A DNA stretch of 64,000 nt from Acidovorax sp. NCPPB 3576 (GTDB lineage: Bacteria; Pseudomonadota; Gammaproteobacteria; Burkholderiales; Burkholderiaceae_C). The stretch is taken from NCBI RefSeq assembly GCF_028473605.1, contig NZ_CP097267.1:934501-998500 (forward strand), given 5' to 3'. Under the pieces are notes generated by a model. It searched no databases. It was not told where the DNA came from and saw only the letters and a program-made list of their open reading frames with translations. Positions 1-8,713 of this stretch are shown here, one piece after another (positions within the stretch are counted from its first letter, which is position 1; every line of letters starts with the position of its first letter). The translations under genes and the position numbers were made by a program.

Positions 1-1
1 C

Positions 2-1159
2 CCCGAACTCACCGCGTTCCGGCGGGACCTGCACGCCCACCCCGAACTCGGCTTCGAGGAGGTGTACACCGGGGCCCGCGTGAAGGAAGCGCTCAAGGTC
101 TGCGGCGTGGACGAAATCCACGATGGCATCGGGCGCACGGGCATCGTCGCCGTGATCCGCGGGCAGGGCCGGGGCAGCCGCAGCATGATCGGCCTGCGTG
201 CCGACATGGACGCGCTGCCGATGGCCGAGCAGAACGATTTCGCGTGGAAGTCCTGCAAATCCGGCCTCATGCACGGGTGCGGTCACGACGGGCACACCGC
301 CATGCTGATCGGCGCGGCGCGCTACCTGGCCGCCACGCGCCATTTCGACGGGACCGCCGTGCTGATCTTCCAGCCCGGAGAAGAAGGCTTTGCCGGCGCG
401 CGGGTGATGGTGGAGGACGGCCTGTTCGAGCGCTTTCCCGTGCAGTCGGTGTACGCCATGCACAACTGGCCTGCCATGAAGCCCGGCACCATCGGATTGA
501 ACTCGGGCGCCATGATGGCTGCGGCCGACCGCGTGACGATCGAGATCACCGGCCGGGGCGGCCACGGCGCGCATGCCTACCAGACGGTGGACGTGGTGCT
601 GGTGGCGGCGCACATCATCACCGCGGTGCAGGGCATCGTCTCGCGCAACGTGCGCCCCATCGACAGCGCCGTGATCAGCCTGTGCGCGATCCAGGCGGGC
701 GATCTGGGCGCCTTCAGCGTGCTGCCCGGCACGGCCACGCTGGTGGGCACGGTGCGCAGTTTCGATCCGGTGGTGCAGGACATGCTGGAGCGGCGCATCC
801 AGGAGCTGTGCAGCGCCATTGCGCTCGGCTTCGGCGCCACCGCCACGGTGCGCTACGAACGCATCTACCCGGCCACCATCAATACCGAAAGCCACGCGCA
901 GTTCGCGGGCGACGTGGCCGAATCGCTGGTGGGCGGCGAGAACGTGGTGCGCGACATGGACCCCAGCATGGGCGCGGAGGACTTCTCCTTCATGCTGCAG
1001 AACAAGCCCGGCGCCTACCTGCGCATCGGCCAGGGCACGGGCCCGGGCAACAGCGCGTTGCACAACAACCGCTACGACTTCAACGACGACATCCTGCCGC
1101 TGGGCGCCGCGCTGCATGCCAGCCTGGTCGAGCAGGCCATGCCCCTGGCGAGCGCATGA
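2..1159 (+). CDS. M20-family amidohydrolase (hippurate hydrolase-like), 5' truncated
   Basis: The frame enters from the left edge with no start codon in the window and ends at a TGA. About 385 residues are visible, close to the usual length of the family, so only a few N-terminal residues are missing. Motifs in order are HAHPELGFEE, GLRADMDALPM, HGCGHDGHT (metal-binding His/Asp), PGEEG (catalytic and metal Glu) and MGAEDFS near the C-terminus. This is the layout of M20D enzymes that cleave N-acyl amino acids or peptides in the cytoplasm (hippurate, IAA-amino-acid or N-acetyl-diaminopimelate type). The gene ends 53 bp before a peptide-type ABC importer on the same strand, so it probably processes what that importer brings in (inference). 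The exact substrate cannot be read from sequence. Confidence 0.88.
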   Translation, partial: PELTAFRRDLHAHPELGFEEVYTGARVKEALKVCGVDEIHDGIGRTGIVAVIRGQGRGSRSMIGLRADMDALPMAEQNDFAWKSCKSGLMHGCGHDGHTAMLIGAARYLAATRHFDGTAVLIFQPGEEGFAGARVMVEDGLFERFPVQSVYAMHNWPAMKPGTIGLNSGAMMAAADRVTIEITGRGGHGAHAYQTVDVVLVAAHIITAVQGIVSRNVRPIDSAVISLCAIQAGDLGAFSVLPGTATLVGTVRSFDPVVQDMLERRIQELCSAIALGFGATATVRYERIYPATINTESHAQFAGDVAESLVGGENVVRDMDPSMGAEDFSFMLQNKPGAYLRIGQGTGPGNSALHNNRYDFNDDILPLGAALHASLVEQAMPLASA

Positions 1160-1212
1160 CGCCCGCATCGGCCCGCATGCGCACACCCCCCTTTTCTTCC
1201 TCAGGAGTCCCC

Positions 1213-2784
1213 ATGAAATTCCAGACAAAAACGGCGTTGGCCCTGGCGATGGTCGCCACGGTGTCCGTCGCGGGGGCGCAGACCATCCGCGTGGCGAACC
1301 AGGGCGATGCCCTGTCGATGGACCCGCACTCGCTCAACGAGTCATTGCAATTGAGCGTGACCGGCAACGTCTATGAGCCGCTCGTGGGACGCAACAAGGA
1401 CCTGAGCCTCGCGCCTGCGCTCGCCACCAGCTGGAAGATGACGGCGCCCACGGTCTGGCGCTTCGAACTGCGGCGCGGCGTGCAGTTCCACGACGGCACC
1501 CCGTTCACGGCCGACGATGTGGTGTTCTCGCTGGGCCGCACGCAGGTCGAGGGCTCGGACATGAAGAGCTATACGAACGACTTCAAGGAAGTGCGCAAGA
1601 TCGACGACTACACGGTCGAGATCGAGACCCGCTCGCCCTATCCCATCCTGCCGGACGTGCTCACGCTCGTTTACGTCATGAGCAAGAAGTGGTGCGAGAC
1701 CAACCAGGCCATGACGCCGGTGGACCGCCGCAAGGGGGTCGAGAACGCCGCGTCGTTCCGTGCCAATGGCACGGGGCCGTTCCGCGTGCGCGAGCGCCAG
1801 CCCAACGTGCGCACGGTGTTCACGCGCAACGGTACCTACTGGGGCGCCATCGAAAGCAACGCCAGCGAAATCATCTACACCCCGATCGGCAACGACGCCA
1901 CCCGCGTGGCCGCCCTGCTGTCGGGCGAGGTGGACGTGATGGAGCCCGTGCCGGTGCAGGACATCGAGCGCGTCAACACCAGCCCCAACACCCGCGCCGT
2001 GACGGGTCCCGAGCTGCGCACCATCTTCCTGGGCATGGACCAAAAGCGCGACGAGCTGCTGTACTCCAGCGTGAAGGGCAAGAACCCCTTCAAGGACAAG
2101 CGGGTGCGGCAGGCGTTCTACCAGGCCATCGACATCGAGGGCATCCGCAAGACCGTCATGCGCGGCGCGGCCAACCCCTCCGCCCAGCTGGTCGGCCCCG
2201 GCATCAACGGCTTCCAGGCCGACATGAAGCGGCTGCCCTACGACGCCGATGCGGCCAAGAAGCTCATGGCCGAGGCGGGCTACGCCAACGGCTTCGAGCT
2301 GACGATGAACTGCCCCAACGACCGCTATGTGAACGACGGCCGCGTGTGCCAGGCGGTGGCCGCCAATCTGGCCCGCATCAACGTCAAGATCAACCTGCAG
2401 GCCGAAACCAAGGGCACCTATTTTCCGAAGGTGCTGCGGCGCGACACGAGCTTCTACATGCTCGGCTGGTCGCCCGCCACCTACGACGCGCACAACGCGC
2501 TGAATGCGCTCATGGCCTGCGTGGACGACAAGGGCGCCGGCCAGTTCAACCTGGGCGCGTACTGCAACCCCAAGGTCGATGAGCTCACCAAAAGGATCCA
2601 GTCGGAAACCGACAAGACCCAGCGCAACGCGATGATCCGCGAGGCGTTCGAGATCCACGCGGCCGACATCGGCCACGTGCCGCTGCACCAGCAGGCGCTG
2701 GCCTGGGGCGTGAGCAAGAAGGTCAAGCTGGTGCAGATGGCGGACAACTTCATGCCCTTCAAATGGATGAGCATCGTCAAGTGA
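1213..2784 (+). CDS. ABC transporter periplasmic substrate-binding protein, family 5
   Basis: A 523-residue protein beginning with a clean Sec signal peptide (Lys-containing n-region, hydrophobic ALALAMVATVSV core, probable cleavage after VAGA). The mature part has family 5 (DppA/OppA) hallmarks: IRVANQGDALSMDPH at the start, FELRRGVQFHDGTPFTADDV, GTGPF, and KRVRQAFYQAID in the second half. These proteins bind di/oligopeptides, opines or glutathione in the periplasm for an inner-membrane importer. The ATG at 1213 is chosen because CAGGAG lies just upstream and the signal peptide follows at once; the frame stays open far upstream, but only as a shadow of the preceding gene. It is the first transport component in a run with a permease and two ATPases. 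Confidence 0.93.
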   Translation: MKFQTKTALALAMVATVSVAGAQTIRVANQGDALSMDPHSLNESLQLSVTGNVYEPLVGRNKDLSLAPALATSWKMTAPTVWRFELRRGVQFHDGTPFTADDVVFSLGRTQVEGSDMKSYTNDFKEVRKIDDYTVEIETRSPYPILPDVLTLVYVMSKKWCETNQAMTPVDRRKGVENAASFRANGTGPFRVRERQPNVRTVFTRNGTYWGAIESNASEIIYTPIGNDATRVAALLSGEVDVMEPVPVQDIERVNTSPNTRAVTGPELRTIFLGMDQKRDELLYSSVKGKNPFKDKRVRQAFYQAIDIEGIRKTVMRGAANPSAQLVGPGINGFQADMKRLPYDADAAKKLMAEAGYANGFELTMNCPNDRYVNDGRVCQAVAANLARINVKINLQAETKGTYFPKVLRRDTSFYMLGWSPATYDAHNALNALMACVDDKGAGQFNLGAYCNPKVDELTKRIQSETDKTQRNAMIREAFEIHAADIGHVPLHQQALAWGVSKKVKLVQMADNFMPFKWMSIVK

Positions 2785-2887
2785 ACGCCGGTGTGGCGTG
2801 GCAAGCGGGGTGGCCCGGCAGGGCGCCCCACCGAGGCGGCAGCCATCCGGCGCCGGCGCAGTGAGTTTTCTGGGGTTTCCAAACACG

Positions 2888-3799
2888 ATGAATAAAACGC
2901 TCTTCCGATGGTTCGACAGCGATGTCGGCCACAGCTTTCGCACCTCGCCCGTGGCCATCGGCGCGGCGGTGATCGCGCTCATCTGCGTGTTCTGCTCGTT
3001 CTTCGCAGGATGGGTCGCGCCGCACAACCCGTTCGACCTGACCACGCTCGAACTGGGCGATGCGCGGCTGCCGCCGGCCTGGAGCGCCGAGGGTTCCTCC
3101 AAATACCTGCTGGGCACGGACGATCAGGGCCGCGACATTCTTTCCGCGGTGATCTATGGCGCCCGCATCTCGCTCATCGTGGGTTTTGCCTCGGTGGTGC
3201 TGTCGGTGGTGGTCGGCGTGGCGCTCGGGCTGCTGGCGGGCTTTCGCGGCGGCTGGGTGGATGCGGTGCTCATGCGCCTGTGCGACGTGATGCTGTCGTT
3301 CCCGGCCATCCTGGTGGCGCTGCTGATCGCCGGCGTGGGCCGCGCGGTGTTTCCCAACGCGCACGAGTCGCTCGCGTTCGGGGTGCTGATCCTCTCGATC
3401 TCGCTCACCGGCTGGGTGCAATACGCGCGCACCGTGCGCGGCTCCACGCTGGTGGAGCGCAACAAGGAATACGTCCAGGCCGCGCGGGTGACGGGCGTCA
3501 ACTCGCTGCGCATCATGCGCAAGCACGTGCTGCCCAACGTGATGGGCCCGGTGATGGTGCTGGCCACCATCCAGGTGGCGACGGCCATCATCACCGAGGC
3601 GACCTTGTCGTTCCTGGGGGTGGGCGCGCCGCCCACCTCGCCGTCGCTGGGCACGCTGATCCGCATCGGCAACGACTACCTGTTCTCGGGCGAGTGGTGG
3701 ATCACGGTGTTTCCGGGCGCCATGCTGGTGCTGATTGCCCTGTCGGTGAACCTGCTGGGCGACTGGCTGCGTGACGCGCTGAATCCCCGTCTCCGCTGA
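2888..3799 (+). CDS. ABC transporter permease, DppC/OppC type
   Basis: A 303-residue inner-membrane protein with an OppC-type N-terminal segment, one TM helix (AVIALICVFCSFFAGWVAP), then a periplasmic stretch with the typical LLGTDDQGRDILS motif, followed by a five-helix permease domain. The EAA coupling loop that contacts the ATPase is around EYVQAARVTGVNSLRIM. The ATG at 2888 gives a normal OppC N-terminus; an earlier in-frame start at 2798 would add about 30 non-conserved residues. Family 5 importers normally use two different permeases, DppB and DppC types. Only the DppC type is here, with 103 bp of apparently non-coding DNA between it and the binding-protein gene, so the partner is upstream of the window, elsewhere, or lost. 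Confidence 0.92.
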   Translation: MNKTLFRWFDSDVGHSFRTSPVAIGAAVIALICVFCSFFAGWVAPHNPFDLTTLELGDARLPPAWSAEGSSKYLLGTDDQGRDILSAVIYGARISLIVGFASVVLSVVVGVALGLLAGFRGGWVDAVLMRLCDVMLSFPAILVALLIAGVGRAVFPNAHESLAFGVLILSISLTGWVQYARTVRGSTLVERNKEYVQAARVTGVNSLRIMRKHVLPNVMGPVMVLATIQVATAIITEATLSFLGVGAPPTSPSLGTLIRIGNDYLFSGEWWITVFPGAMLVLIALSVNLLGDWLRDALNPRLR

Positions 3800-3808
3800 A
3801 AGCACCCC

Positions 3809-4786
3809 ATGAGCCTTCTCGAAGTCAAGAACCTCGTCGTCGAATTCCCCAGCCGCCGCGGCACCCTGCGCGCGCTGGACGACATCTCCTTTTCCATCGC
3901 GCCCGGCGAAATCCTGGGCGTGGTGGGCGAGTCGGGCGCCGGCAAGTCGCTCACGGGCGCGGCCATCATCGGCCTGCTGGAGCCGCCGGGGCGGGTGGCC
4001 TCCGGCCAGATCGTGCTGGAGGGGCAGCGCATCGACAACCTGTCGTCGCGCGAGATGCGGCACATCCGCGGCCGGCGCATCGGCGCGATCTTCCAGGACC
4101 CGCTCACCTCGCTGAACCCGCTGTACACCGTGGGCCAGCAACTCGTCGAGACCATCCAGGCCCATCTGCCGGTGAATGGCGCCGAGGCGCGCCGCCGCGC
4201 CATCGACCTGCTCAAGGACACGGGCATTCCGGCCGCCGAGCAGCGCGTGGACCATTACCCCCACCAGTTCTCGGGCGGCATGCGCCAGCGCGTGGTGATC
4301 GCCCTGGCGCTGGCGGCCGAGCCGCAGCTCATCGTGGCGGACGAGCCCACCACGGCGCTGGACGTGTCGATCCAGGCGCAGATCATCCAGCTGCTCAAGA
4401 ACATCTGCAAATCGCGCGGCGCGGCCGTGATGCTCATCACCCACGACATGGGCGTGATCGCCGAGACCTGCGACCGGGTGGCGGTGCTCTACGCCGGCCG
4501 CGTGGCCGAGATCGGCCCCGTGCACGAGGTCATCAACCATCCGGCGCACCCCTACACGGCCGGATTGATGGCGTCCATTCCCGACATGGAGCAGGAGCGC
4601 GAGCGCCTGAACCAGATCGACGGCGCCATGCCGCGCCTGAACGCCATCCCCCAGGGCTGCGCCTTCAATCCGCGCTGCCCCCACACCTTCGACCGCTGCA
4701 AGGTGGAGCGCCCCGACCTGCTGCAGGCCGGCGCCACGAAAGCCGCCTGCTGGCTGCACGACCTGCCCGAGAAAGCCGCCGCATGA
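3809..4786 (+). CDS. ABC transporter ATP-binding protein, DppD type
   Basis: A 325-residue cytoplasmic ATPase. Visible are Walker A GESGAGKS, Q-loop IFQDPLTSLNPL, signature FSGGMRQRVVIALAL, Walker B LIVADEPTTALD and switch His in LITHDMG. After the nucleotide-binding domain comes the oligopeptide/dipeptide C-terminal extension with CAFNPRCPHTFDRC, the cysteine cluster that holds an Fe-S cluster in many Dpp/Opp ATPases. It starts 9 bp after the permease and overlaps the next ATPase by 4 bp (ATGA), so it is translationally coupled. It pairs with the downstream DppF-type ATPase to drive import. Confidence 0.94.
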   Translation: MSLLEVKNLVVEFPSRRGTLRALDDISFSIAPGEILGVVGESGAGKSLTGAAIIGLLEPPGRVASGQIVLEGQRIDNLSSREMRHIRGRRIGAIFQDPLTSLNPLYTVGQQLVETIQAHLPVNGAEARRRAIDLLKDTGIPAAEQRVDHYPHQFSGGMRQRVVIALALAAEPQLIVADEPTTALDVSIQAQIIQLLKNICKSRGAAVMLITHDMGVIAETCDRVAVLYAGRVAEIGPVHEVINHPAHPYTAGLMASIPDMEQERERLNQIDGAMPRLNAIPQGCAFNPRCPHTFDRCKVERPDLLQAGATKAACWLHDLPEKAAA

Positions 4787-5856
4787 GCGCCCACGTTCCC
4801 ACCCCTTCCGCCAGCACCAGCGCCGGCGCCGGCAAGCCCCTGGTGCAGGCGCACGACCTGGCCAAGACGTTCGATGTGTCCGCCCCCTGGCTCAACCGCG
4901 TGCTGGAGCGCAAGCCGCGCACGCTGCTGCATGCCGTCGATGGCGTGAGCTTCGAGATCGAGCGCGGCAAGACGCTGGCGCTCGTGGGCGAGTCCGGCTG
5001 CGGCAAGAGCACCGTGGCGCGGCTGCTGGTGGGCCTGTACGAGCCCACGCGCGGCGGCCTCACCTTCGACGGGCAGGACGCCCACGCGGCCTTCAAGGGC
5101 AAGGACGCACAGGCCATGCGCCGCCGCATCCAGATGATCTTCCAGGACCCGTATGCCAGCCTCAACCCGCGCTGGCTGGTCGAGGACATCATCGGCGAGC
5201 CGCTGCGCGAACACGGCCTCATCACCGACAAGGCCGAGCTGAAGGCCCGCGTGGGCGAACTGCTGCAGTCGGTGGGCCTGTCGCCGCTGGACATGGTGAA
5301 GTACCCGCACCAGTTCTCGGGCGGGCAGCGCCAGCGCATCTCGATCGCGCGGGCCCTCGCCACCGAGCCGGAATTCCTCGTGTGCGACGAGCCCACGTCG
5401 GCGCTGGACGTCTCGGTGCAGGCGCAGGTGCTCAACATCATGAAGGACCTGCAGCGCGAGCGGCACCTGACCTACCTGTTCATCTCGCACAACCTCGCGG
5501 TGGTGCGCCATGTGAGCGACCAGGTGGGCGTGATGTACCTGGGGCGCCTGGTGGAGCTGGCCGACAAGCGCGAGCTGTTCGCCACGCCGCGCCATCCCTA
5601 CACGCGCATGCTGCTGGACGCCATCCCCAAGATGCACGACACCGGCCGCTCGCGCACGCCGGTGCAGGGGGAGGTGCCCAATCCTTTGAACCCGCCGTCC
5701 GGCTGCGCGTTCAACCCGCGTTGCCCGCATGCCAACGACCGCTGCCGCACCGAGCGCCCCCAGTTGCTGAACCAGGGCGGCGCCCGCGTGGCCTGCCACG
5801 GCATCGAGGAGGGCCGCATTCCGCTGGTGGCGGTGCCCGTTCCCGCCGCGGTTTGA
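4783..5856 (+). CDS. ABC transporter ATP-binding protein, DppF type
   Basis: A 357-residue second ATPase of the importer. Its start overlaps the stop of the previous gene (ATGA). It has Walker A GESGCGKST, Q-loop MIFQDPYASLNPRW, signature FSGGQRQRISIARAL, Walker B FLVCDEPTSALD, switch His LFISHNLAVV and the C-terminal CAFNPRCPHANDRC cysteine cluster. An N-terminal extension of roughly 20 Ser/Ala/Gly-rich residues precedes the domain. DppF-type subunits act with DppD-type subunits as a heterodimer. It is the last gene of the operon; 13 bp after its stop a dispersed stem-loop repeat begins. Confidence 0.94.
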   Translation: MSAHVPTPSASTSAGAGKPLVQAHDLAKTFDVSAPWLNRVLERKPRTLLHAVDGVSFEIERGKTLALVGESGCGKSTVARLLVGLYEPTRGGLTFDGQDAHAAFKGKDAQAMRRRIQMIFQDPYASLNPRWLVEDIIGEPLREHGLITDKAELKARVGELLQSVGLSPLDMVKYPHQFSGGQRQRISIARALATEPEFLVCDEPTSALDVSVQAQVLNIMKDLQRERHLTYLFISHNLAVVRHVSDQVGVMYLGRLVELADKRELFATPRHPYTRMLLDAIPKMHDTGRSRTPVQGEVPNPLNPPSGCAFNPRCPHANDRCRTERPQLLNQGGARVACHGIEEGRIPLVAVPVPAAV

Positions 5857-5872
5857 TCGAAATCGGGCGGAT

Positions 5873-5923
5873 GCCCTAGTGAATCATGCCCTGGTTGCTA
5901 TATTGTTTATAGCAAACGGCATG
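5873..5923. repeat. dispersed stem-loop repeat, copy A
   Basis: The core is a perfect inverted repeat TGCTAT-N7-ATAGCA, preceded by two ATGCCCT-like boxes (GCCCTAG at the left end, ATGCCCTGG next to the stem). The 51-bp unit matches an ungapped 51-bp stretch inside pgi (12649-12699) at 38 of 51 positions, with paired changes in the stem. Related elements occur at 8631-8679 and 54067-54115. It lies between the importer operon and doxX, which converge here. Confidence 0.7.
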
Positions 5924-5974
5924 GGCTCAGGTGAGCCCGGTTGAGCGGCGGCGGGTGCCGCCGCGCATCCTTCT

Positions 5975-6409
5975 TCAGTTGAATTTGGCGTTCACGCCGC
6001 CCACGCTGTAGCGGCCGGCGCCCAGCAGCACCACGCTCAAAGCGCCGAACAGGTACAGGCCTTGCAGTTCCAGCGCCCATCCGCCCTGCTTGTTGAGCGC
6101 GAAGAGGTCGGCCATGTGCACCAGGCCGAACGCCACCAGCATGTTGACCACCACGATGGCGGCGCCGGCACGCGCGCCCAAGCCGATGATCATCAGCACG
6201 GGCGCCAGGATCTCGCCGACGAACACCAGGTAGCCCAGGGCGCCGGGCAGGCCGGCCCGCTCCAGCATGCCGCTGATGAAGCCCACTCCGTTCTGCAGCT
6301 TGAAGATGCCGTGCAGCAGCACCAGCACGCCGACGGCGACACGCAGGACGAGTTGGCCGGCATCTTGGGATGCTGCGGCGGAAGCGGTATGGCGGGATGC
6401 GTTGTTCAT
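5975..6409 (-). CDS. DoxX family integral membrane protein
   Basis: A 144-residue protein with four hydrophobic segments, beginning LVLRVAVGVLVLLHGIFKLQ, the conserved first helix of the DoxX/SURF4-like family, and the LERAGLP(G)A motif between helices 1 and 2. Family members are small inner-membrane proteins found with redox or thiol-stress functions; the molecular role of most is unknown. The start is supported by a strong GAGGAGAG Shine-Dalgarno just upstream. It stands alone, convergent with the ABC operon, with 178 bp separating its start from the downstream end of the tetR-type gene. Confidence 0.85.
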   Translation of the reverse strand: MNNASRHTASAAASQDAGQLVLRVAVGVLVLLHGIFKLQNGVGFISGMLERAGLPGALGYLVFVGEILAPVLMIIGLGARAGAAIVVVNMLVAFGLVHMADLFALNKQGGWALELQGLYLFGALSVVLLGAGRYSVGGVNAKFN

Positions 6410-6587
6410 GGTTTCTCTCCTCTCAGATAAAAACCGCAGTATGCGGGGCCGTATCCGGCGTGTCAGTGCGTTTTCTCACAATCTTTCAGCCTGCCGAGTT
6501 TGGGTTTTAGGCCCGCATTGGCAGGAGAGGGGGCCGCTTTGGATCTGCCGGGCTGGCGCGTTCTCTGCAGCCGCCGAATCAGCCTTG

Positions 6588-7190
6588 TCAGCCTTTTGCG
6601 TCGTCGGGCGGCGCGGTCAGTTTCTCGCGCAGCGTGGCGAGGATTTCGTCGGAAAGCGCGGGCCTGCCCGCTGCCGTGGCCCGTGCCAGCACGAGCCCGC
6701 CCACCATGGTCGCCAGCATTTCCATGGCACGTGCCCGGTTTGGAGCGCTGGGGACACCTTCGCCCGGTGCCAGGTCTTCGATCACCCGGGCGAAGCGGTC
6801 GATGTTGCGTTCGATGCCCTGGGCAAACACCTCGGAGAGGTCGCCGCCGGCCCGGGCGGCATCCACGGCCAGTGCCGCTGCAGGGCAGCCTTCCCCCGGA
6901 TGGTCACGGTGGGTGGAGGACAGGTAGCTCTTCACACGCGATGCCAGGTCGGTGGCGTCTTGCGCGCCCTCCAGCGGCGCGATCGACCAGTCGAACGCCT
7001 GTGCGCAGGCCTCGCGCACCAGGGCGTCCTTGGAGGCGAAGTGCCGGTACAGCCCGCCGTGCGTCAGCCCCGCATCGCGGGTGATGTCGGCCACGCCCAC
7101 GCCCGACAGGCCGCGCTCGCGGTAAAGGCGCGCGGCGGCATCCAGAATGCCTTGCCGGTTTTCCGCCGCTTGGGCCTTGGAAACTTTCAT
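6588..7190 (-). CDS. TetR/AcrR family transcriptional repressor
   Basis: A 200-residue regulator. The N-terminal helix-turn-helix is evident: RQGILDAAARLYRERGLSGV, then ADITRDAGLTHGGLYRHFAS. The C-terminal part (CPAAALAVDAARAGG and after) looks like the YcdC/TetR_C ligand-binding fold, with a Cys in the GCP motif typical of the AcuR/NemR-like group. The ATG at 7190 has AGAGGT about 10 bp upstream and gives a standard TetR N-terminus. It is transcribed away from the ketosynthase gene, and a perfect 8-bp palindrome lies in between, so it probably represses itself and that gene (inference). Confidence 0.9.
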   Translation of the reverse strand: MKVSKAQAAENRQGILDAAARLYRERGLSGVGVADITRDAGLTHGGLYRHFASKDALVREACAQAFDWSIAPLEGAQDATDLASRVKSYLSSTHRDHPGEGCPAAALAVDAARAGGDLSEVFAQGIERNIDRFARVIEDLAPGEGVPSAPNRARAMEMLATMVGGLVLARATAAGRPALSDEILATLREKLTAPPDDAKG

Positions 7191-7240
7191 CGCAGAAGAC
7201 CTCTGTTTGATTGCGACCATACGCAAAAGTGAATCGCGCA

Positions 7241-7266
7241 TTTATGATGACGACTGCAATCATAAA
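7241..7266. promoter_or_regulatory. candidate TetR-type operator between divergent genes
   Basis: A perfect inverted repeat TTTATGAT-N10-ATCATAAA lies in the 167-bp gap between the divergently transcribed tetR-type gene (start 7190) and the ketosynthase gene (start about 7358). Eight-base arms and a location 51 bp from the repressor start suit a TetR dimer site controlling both promoters. Binding is inferred from position and symmetry only. Confidence 0.55.
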
Positions 7267-7357
7267 AGCGCGGGCATCCCGTGCACCAACCAGCGAGGCC
7301 GATGATGGTGAATCACGAGGTTACCCCGGACGGGGTGTTTTTGAACGGAGCGCCATG

Positions 7358-8626
7358 ATGCGGCGCGTGGTTGTCACCGGCTTGGGGTTGGTGTCCCCCC
7401 TGGGCTGCGGGGTGGAGCTGGCGTGGGCGCGCCTGCTGGCCGGCGCGTCGGGCCTGCGGCGCCTGCCCGAATCCGTCGTGGAAGGGTTGGCCGCCAAAGT
7501 GGGCGGCGTGGTGCCGTCCATCGCGGAGGATGCGGAAGGCGGCTGGGACCCGGGCACCGTGGTGGGCACCAAGGATGCGCGCAAGATGGACCGCTTCATT
7601 CCCTTTGCATTGGGCGCCGCGCAGCAGGCCCTGGCGCAGGCGGGCTGGACGCCTGCGGACGACCGGGCGGCCCATCGCGCCGCGACGGTGATCGCCTCCG
7701 GCATCGGCGGCTTCGGTGCCATCGCCGAGGCTGTTCGCACCACCGATGCGCGGGGGCCGCAGCGCCTGTCGCCCTTCACCGTGCCGTCGTTTCTGATCAA
7801 TCTCGCGGCCGGCCATGTCTCGATACGGCATGGCCTCAAAGGGCCCATCGGCGCACCCGTCACCGCCTGCGCCGCCAGCATCCAGGCGATCGGCGATGGC
7901 GTGCGAATGATCCGCTGCGGCGAGGCCGATGTCGCGGTCTGCGGCGGCACCGAAGCCGCCATCGACCGCGTCAGCCTGGGCGGCTTTGCCGCCGCCAAGG
8001 CCTTGTCCACCGGCTTCGCCGACGATCCCGCTGCCGCATCGCGCCCGTTCGATGCGGCACGCGACGGGTTCGTCATGGGGGAGGGCGCCGGCATGCTGGT
8101 GCTGGAGGCGCTGGAACACGCACTGGCGCGCGGCGCCGTGCCGCTGGCCGAGGTGGTGGGCTATGGCACCTCGGCGGATGCGTACCACATCACCTCCGGC
8201 CCGGAGGACGGCGACGGTGCCCGGCGCAGCATGGAGGCCGCCCTGGCGCAGGCCGGACTGCAGCCGGCGCAGGTGCAGCACCTCAATGCCCATGCCACGT
8301 CCACCTACGTGGGAGACCGGGGCGAGCTGGCGGCGATCCGCCGCCTGTTCGGCGAGGGCGCTGCGGTGGCCATTGCCTCCACCAAGGCGGCCACGGGCCA
8401 TTTGCTGGGGGCAGCGGGCGCCGTGGCGTCGGTTTTCACGGTGCTGGCGCTGCGCGATCAAGTCGTGCCCGGCACGTTGAACCTGGACCAGCCCGACGAC
8501 CTCGCCCAGGGGCTGGACATCGTGGCCCACCGGCCCCGCCCCATGGCGCTGGCGCATGCGCTGGTCAACGGCTTCGGGTTCGGCGGCGTCAATGCCTCGC
8601 TGGTGCTGCGCCGGTGGATGTCCTGA
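7358..8626 (+). CDS. beta-ketoacyl-ACP synthase, FabF/KAS II type
   Basis: A 422-residue condensing enzyme that would extend acyl-ACP chains with malonyl-ACP. The catalytic triad is intact: active-site Cys in VTACAASIQAI, His in LNAHATST, and Lys/His in STKAATGHLLGAAGA. The C-terminal GFGFGGVNASLV is typical. Start choice: ATG at 7358 is 7 bp after GGAG; the ATG at 7355 is equally in frame but only 4 bp away. Genomes of this kind normally keep their housekeeping fabF next to acpP and fabG; this copy stands alone beside a TetR gene, which points to a second, regulated ketosynthase. Substrate unknown. Confidence 0.92.
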   Translation: MRRVVVTGLGLVSPLGCGVELAWARLLAGASGLRRLPESVVEGLAAKVGGVVPSIAEDAEGGWDPGTVVGTKDARKMDRFIPFALGAAQQALAQAGWTPADDRAAHRAATVIASGIGGFGAIAEAVRTTDARGPQRLSPFTVPSFLINLAAGHVSIRHGLKGPIGAPVTACAASIQAIGDGVRMIRCGEADVAVCGGTEAAIDRVSLGGFAAAKALSTGFADDPAAASRPFDAARDGFVMGEGAGMLVLEALEHALARGAVPLAEVVGYGTSADAYHITSGPEDGDGARRSMEAALAQAGLQPAQVQHLNAHATSTYVGDRGELAAIRRLFGEGAAVAIASTKAATGHLLGAAGAVASVFTVLALRDQVVPGTLNLDQPDDLAQGLDIVAHRPRPMALAHALVNGFGFGGVNASLVLRRWMS

Positions 8627-8630
8627 CATC

Positions 8631-8679
8631 GCTATAAAAATAATAGCTACATGCCCTGGTGGATATTGCGGTGGAGGCC
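8631..8679. repeat. dispersed stem-loop repeat, copy C
   Basis: A 49-bp element starting four bases after the ketosynthase stop. It has the stem GCTAT-N7-ATAGC, then ATGCCCTGGTGG and an end GTGGAGGCC. It matches the element at 54067-54115 at 41 of 49 positions without gaps. It may double as a transcript end between the convergent ketosynthase and hexR genes, but there is no strong T-tract. Confidence 0.7.
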
Positions 8680-8713
8680 TGAAAGGCCCCTGCCTTTTGG
8701 AGGATTCCCCGGA

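Noticed and set aside
244..1212. Open frame continuing upstream of the binding-protein gene
   Set aside because: Arg/Ala/Gly-rich shadow of the M20 gene in another frame; the signal peptide and ribosome site fix the start at 1213.
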